NCBI RefSeq assembly: GCF_900143695.1
Contig: NZ_FRFE01000003.1
Coordinates: 124,001-188,000 of the forward strand
Source of the DNA: Desulfopila aestuarii DSM 18488
Lineage (GTDB): Bacteria > Desulfobacterota > Desulfobulbia > Desulfobulbales > Desulfocapsaceae
Length of the DNA: 64,000 bases
Direction: 5' to 3'
Made by a program: the position numbers and the translations under genes. Below, one piece after another: positions 62,869 through 64,000 of this stretch; position 1 is the first letter of the stretch, and each line of letters starts with the position of its first letter. Under the pieces are notes generated by a model that was not told the origin of the DNA, ran no database searches, and saw only the letters and a list, made by a program, of their open reading frames with translations.

Positions 62869-63528
62869 ATGCCCCTCTTGCCTTCCCTCGAACATGAAAC
62901 CGGGCCGACCCCTGATGCGGCCGTCATCTGGCTGCACGGCCTTGGTGCCGACGGACACGACTTTGCGCCGATCGTTCCGCAGCTGCATTTGCCACCAAAG
63001 CCAGGGATCCGCTTTATCTTTCCGCACGCACCGGCAATCCCCGTGACCGTCAACGGCGGCTACGTCATGCCGGCCTGGTATGATATCTATGAAATGGATA
63101 TCGATCGAACAGTCGACTCCGACCAGCTCCTCGCCTCAGCCACGGCTGTAGAAAAACTGATTGAACGTGAGTTGGAACGTGGTATCGCGAGCAGCAGGAT
63201 CATCCTGGCCGGTTTTTCCCAAGGTGGAGCAGTCGCCTACCAGGCCGGTCTCAGCTCAACCAGACCGCTTGCCGGTCTCTTGGCAATGTCCACCTATTTT
63301 GCCACTAGCGATTCCATCACCCTCGCCGAGGCCAACAGCTCGATTCCGATCGAAATCCATCATGGCAAATTCGATCCGGTGGTTCCGGAACATCTTGGCA
63401 AGACGGCCGAGCAGTTTCTGGTCGCAAAAGGCTATTCCGTCAACTATCGGTCATACCCGATGGAACATAACGTCTGCCCGGAGCAGATTGCAGACATCTC
63501 CAGCTGGATTCGAAATATTCTTCTATAA
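62869..63528 (+). CDS. Carboxylesterase/phospholipase of the alpha/beta-hydrolase fold
   Basis: A 219-residue enzyme of the acyl-protein thioesterase/carboxylesterase group. The oxyanion segment is VIWLHGLGADGHDF, the nucleophile is in GFSQGG, and the acid and His follow in HGKFDPVVP and PMEHNVCPE. It hydrolyses short acyl esters; the natural substrate is unknown. It stands apart, 45 bp after the pRiA4b-like gene. Confidence 0.92.
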   Translation: MPLLPSLEHETGPTPDAAVIWLHGLGADGHDFAPIVPQLHLPPKPGIRFIFPHAPAIPVTVNGGYVMPAWYDIYEMDIDRTVDSDQLLASATAVEKLIERELERGIASSRIILAGFSQGGAVAYQAGLSSTRPLAGLLAMSTYFATSDSITLAEANSSIPIEIHHGKFDPVVPEHLGKTAEQFLVAKGYSVNYRSYPMEHNVCPEQIADISSWIRNILL

Positions 63529-63556
63529 GTTGCCAAATCCGGGCAAGCAACCAATT

Positions 63557-63838
63557 TTATCGCCCAGCCAACTGATAGATGAGATAGATCCCACCACTTA
63601 AAGCCAGCGCCAGGAGATACACTTGATAGGTAAAGAATGAGAGAAAGAAGGTCCGTGCCAATACACTCAACCGGTTGTCGATACTGGCCGTTCCCTGCTT
63701 GACCCGGAGCTCATTGCCACGCAGCTGCCCTACAGCTTTTTTCCGGTAGAAGATCGATGTCCAGCTGGCCAGCAAACCATAACTGGCGGCGATGAGCAGA
63801 AAGCAGAAGAAAAAGAGTTCAAAAAAACTCGGCTGCAT
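63557..63838 (-). CDS. Small two-helix membrane protein
   Basis: A 93-residue protein with two hydrophobic segments (about 5-25 and 66-86) separated by a basic loop. I chose the ATG at 63838 because GGGAGG lies four bases upstream; a longer start at 63907 is possible. It converges on the esterase gene with 28 bp between stops. I do not recognise the family. Confidence 0.6.
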   Translation of the reverse strand: MQPSFFELFFFCFLLIAASYGLLASWTSIFYRKKAVGQLRGNELRVKQGTASIDNRLSVLARTFFLSFFTYQVYLLALALSGGIYLIYQLAGR

Positions 63839-64000
63839 ATGACCTCCCTGCAATTTGTCCTGTTTTGACTTTGGCCATACCAATGCTATACTGAAAATGT
63901 GACGCATTTTCAGCTTATTCTATCTTTGCCATCACGACCACACCATTTTATGTATTCTGCCAAAAGATATATTACCATCGTTTCAGCTTCGCACCCGTCT

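Noticed and set aside
1-64000. rRNA, tRNA, CRISPR arrays, insertion sequences and prophage genes
   Set aside because: None was seen by eye: no tRNA T-arm with matching acceptor, no regularly spaced repeats with spacers, no transposase or phage structural protein.

Overview
The window looks like chromosome from a Gram-negative, anaerobic, sulfur-metabolising member of the Desulfobacterota, most likely Desulfobulbales. This is inferred from gene content, not from a marker gene: NrfD-type quinone modules with a Tat-exported iron-sulfur protein and a triheme c7 cytochrome, a selenocysteine-containing SelD, DsrE, bacteriohemerythrin, many PAS/sigma-54 regulators, a complete 14-subunit complex I, and outer-membrane lipoproteins. 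I found no rRNA, tRNA, insertion sequence or CRISPR array.

Layout. 1-4.1 kb: the 3' part of a hybrid histidine kinase, a YihY membrane protein and a PAS kinase. 4.2-12.7 kb: a complete phosphate locus, phoRB facing phoU-pstCASB, with an 11-bp-phased Pho-box-like array between them. 12.8-15.7 kb: a histidine-kinase-like protein that lacks its histidine, and an FtsH-type protease with a cysteine tail. 16-20 kb: two paralogous ~70-residue membrane peptides behind a textbook sigma-54 promoter and a dense TGTNGCA site array, with a two-component kinase/NtrC-type activator operon directly upstream. 20.2-25.3 kb: a multi-PAS sigma-54 activator overlapping a gene for a chimera of cyclic-nucleotide sensor, dead AAA+ domain and NapH-like membrane polyferredoxin. 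25.4-26.6 kb: YwbE, a GNAT enzyme and a MerR regulator. 26.6-33.9 kb: three NrfD units, two of them with their own small membrane peptide and cysteine-bearing MerR regulator nearby, one with an FeS protein and triheme cytochrome. Copies of a 15-bp palindrome (GGCGCATTNTGCGCC) lie upstream of each unit.

34-40.7 kb: 6-phosphogluconolactonase, a PBP1b-type peptidoglycan synthase followed by a TPR lipoprotein (LpoP-like), hemerythrin, SelD with an in-frame UGA read as selenocysteine, and a CBS-domain protein. 40.7-54.2 kb: nuoABCDEFGHIJKLMN on the minus strand with fused nuoCD. 54.2-57.2 kb: a gene-poor stretch around an ectoine-type aspartate kinase. 57.2-64 kb: an OmpA-like lipoprotein, an MltB-type transglycosylase operon, DsrE, an orphan ParA with a small basic partner, a pRiA4b ORF-3-like protein, a carboxylesterase and a small membrane protein.

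Working together: the NrfD units and complex I are both menaquinone-linked and could share the quinone pool; two sets of sigma-54 regulators sit next to their likely targets; the Pho genes form one regulon. The most unusual parts are the operator-linked NrfD triplet, the sigma-54/TGTNGCA-controlled membrane peptides and the regulator-polyferredoxin chimera.
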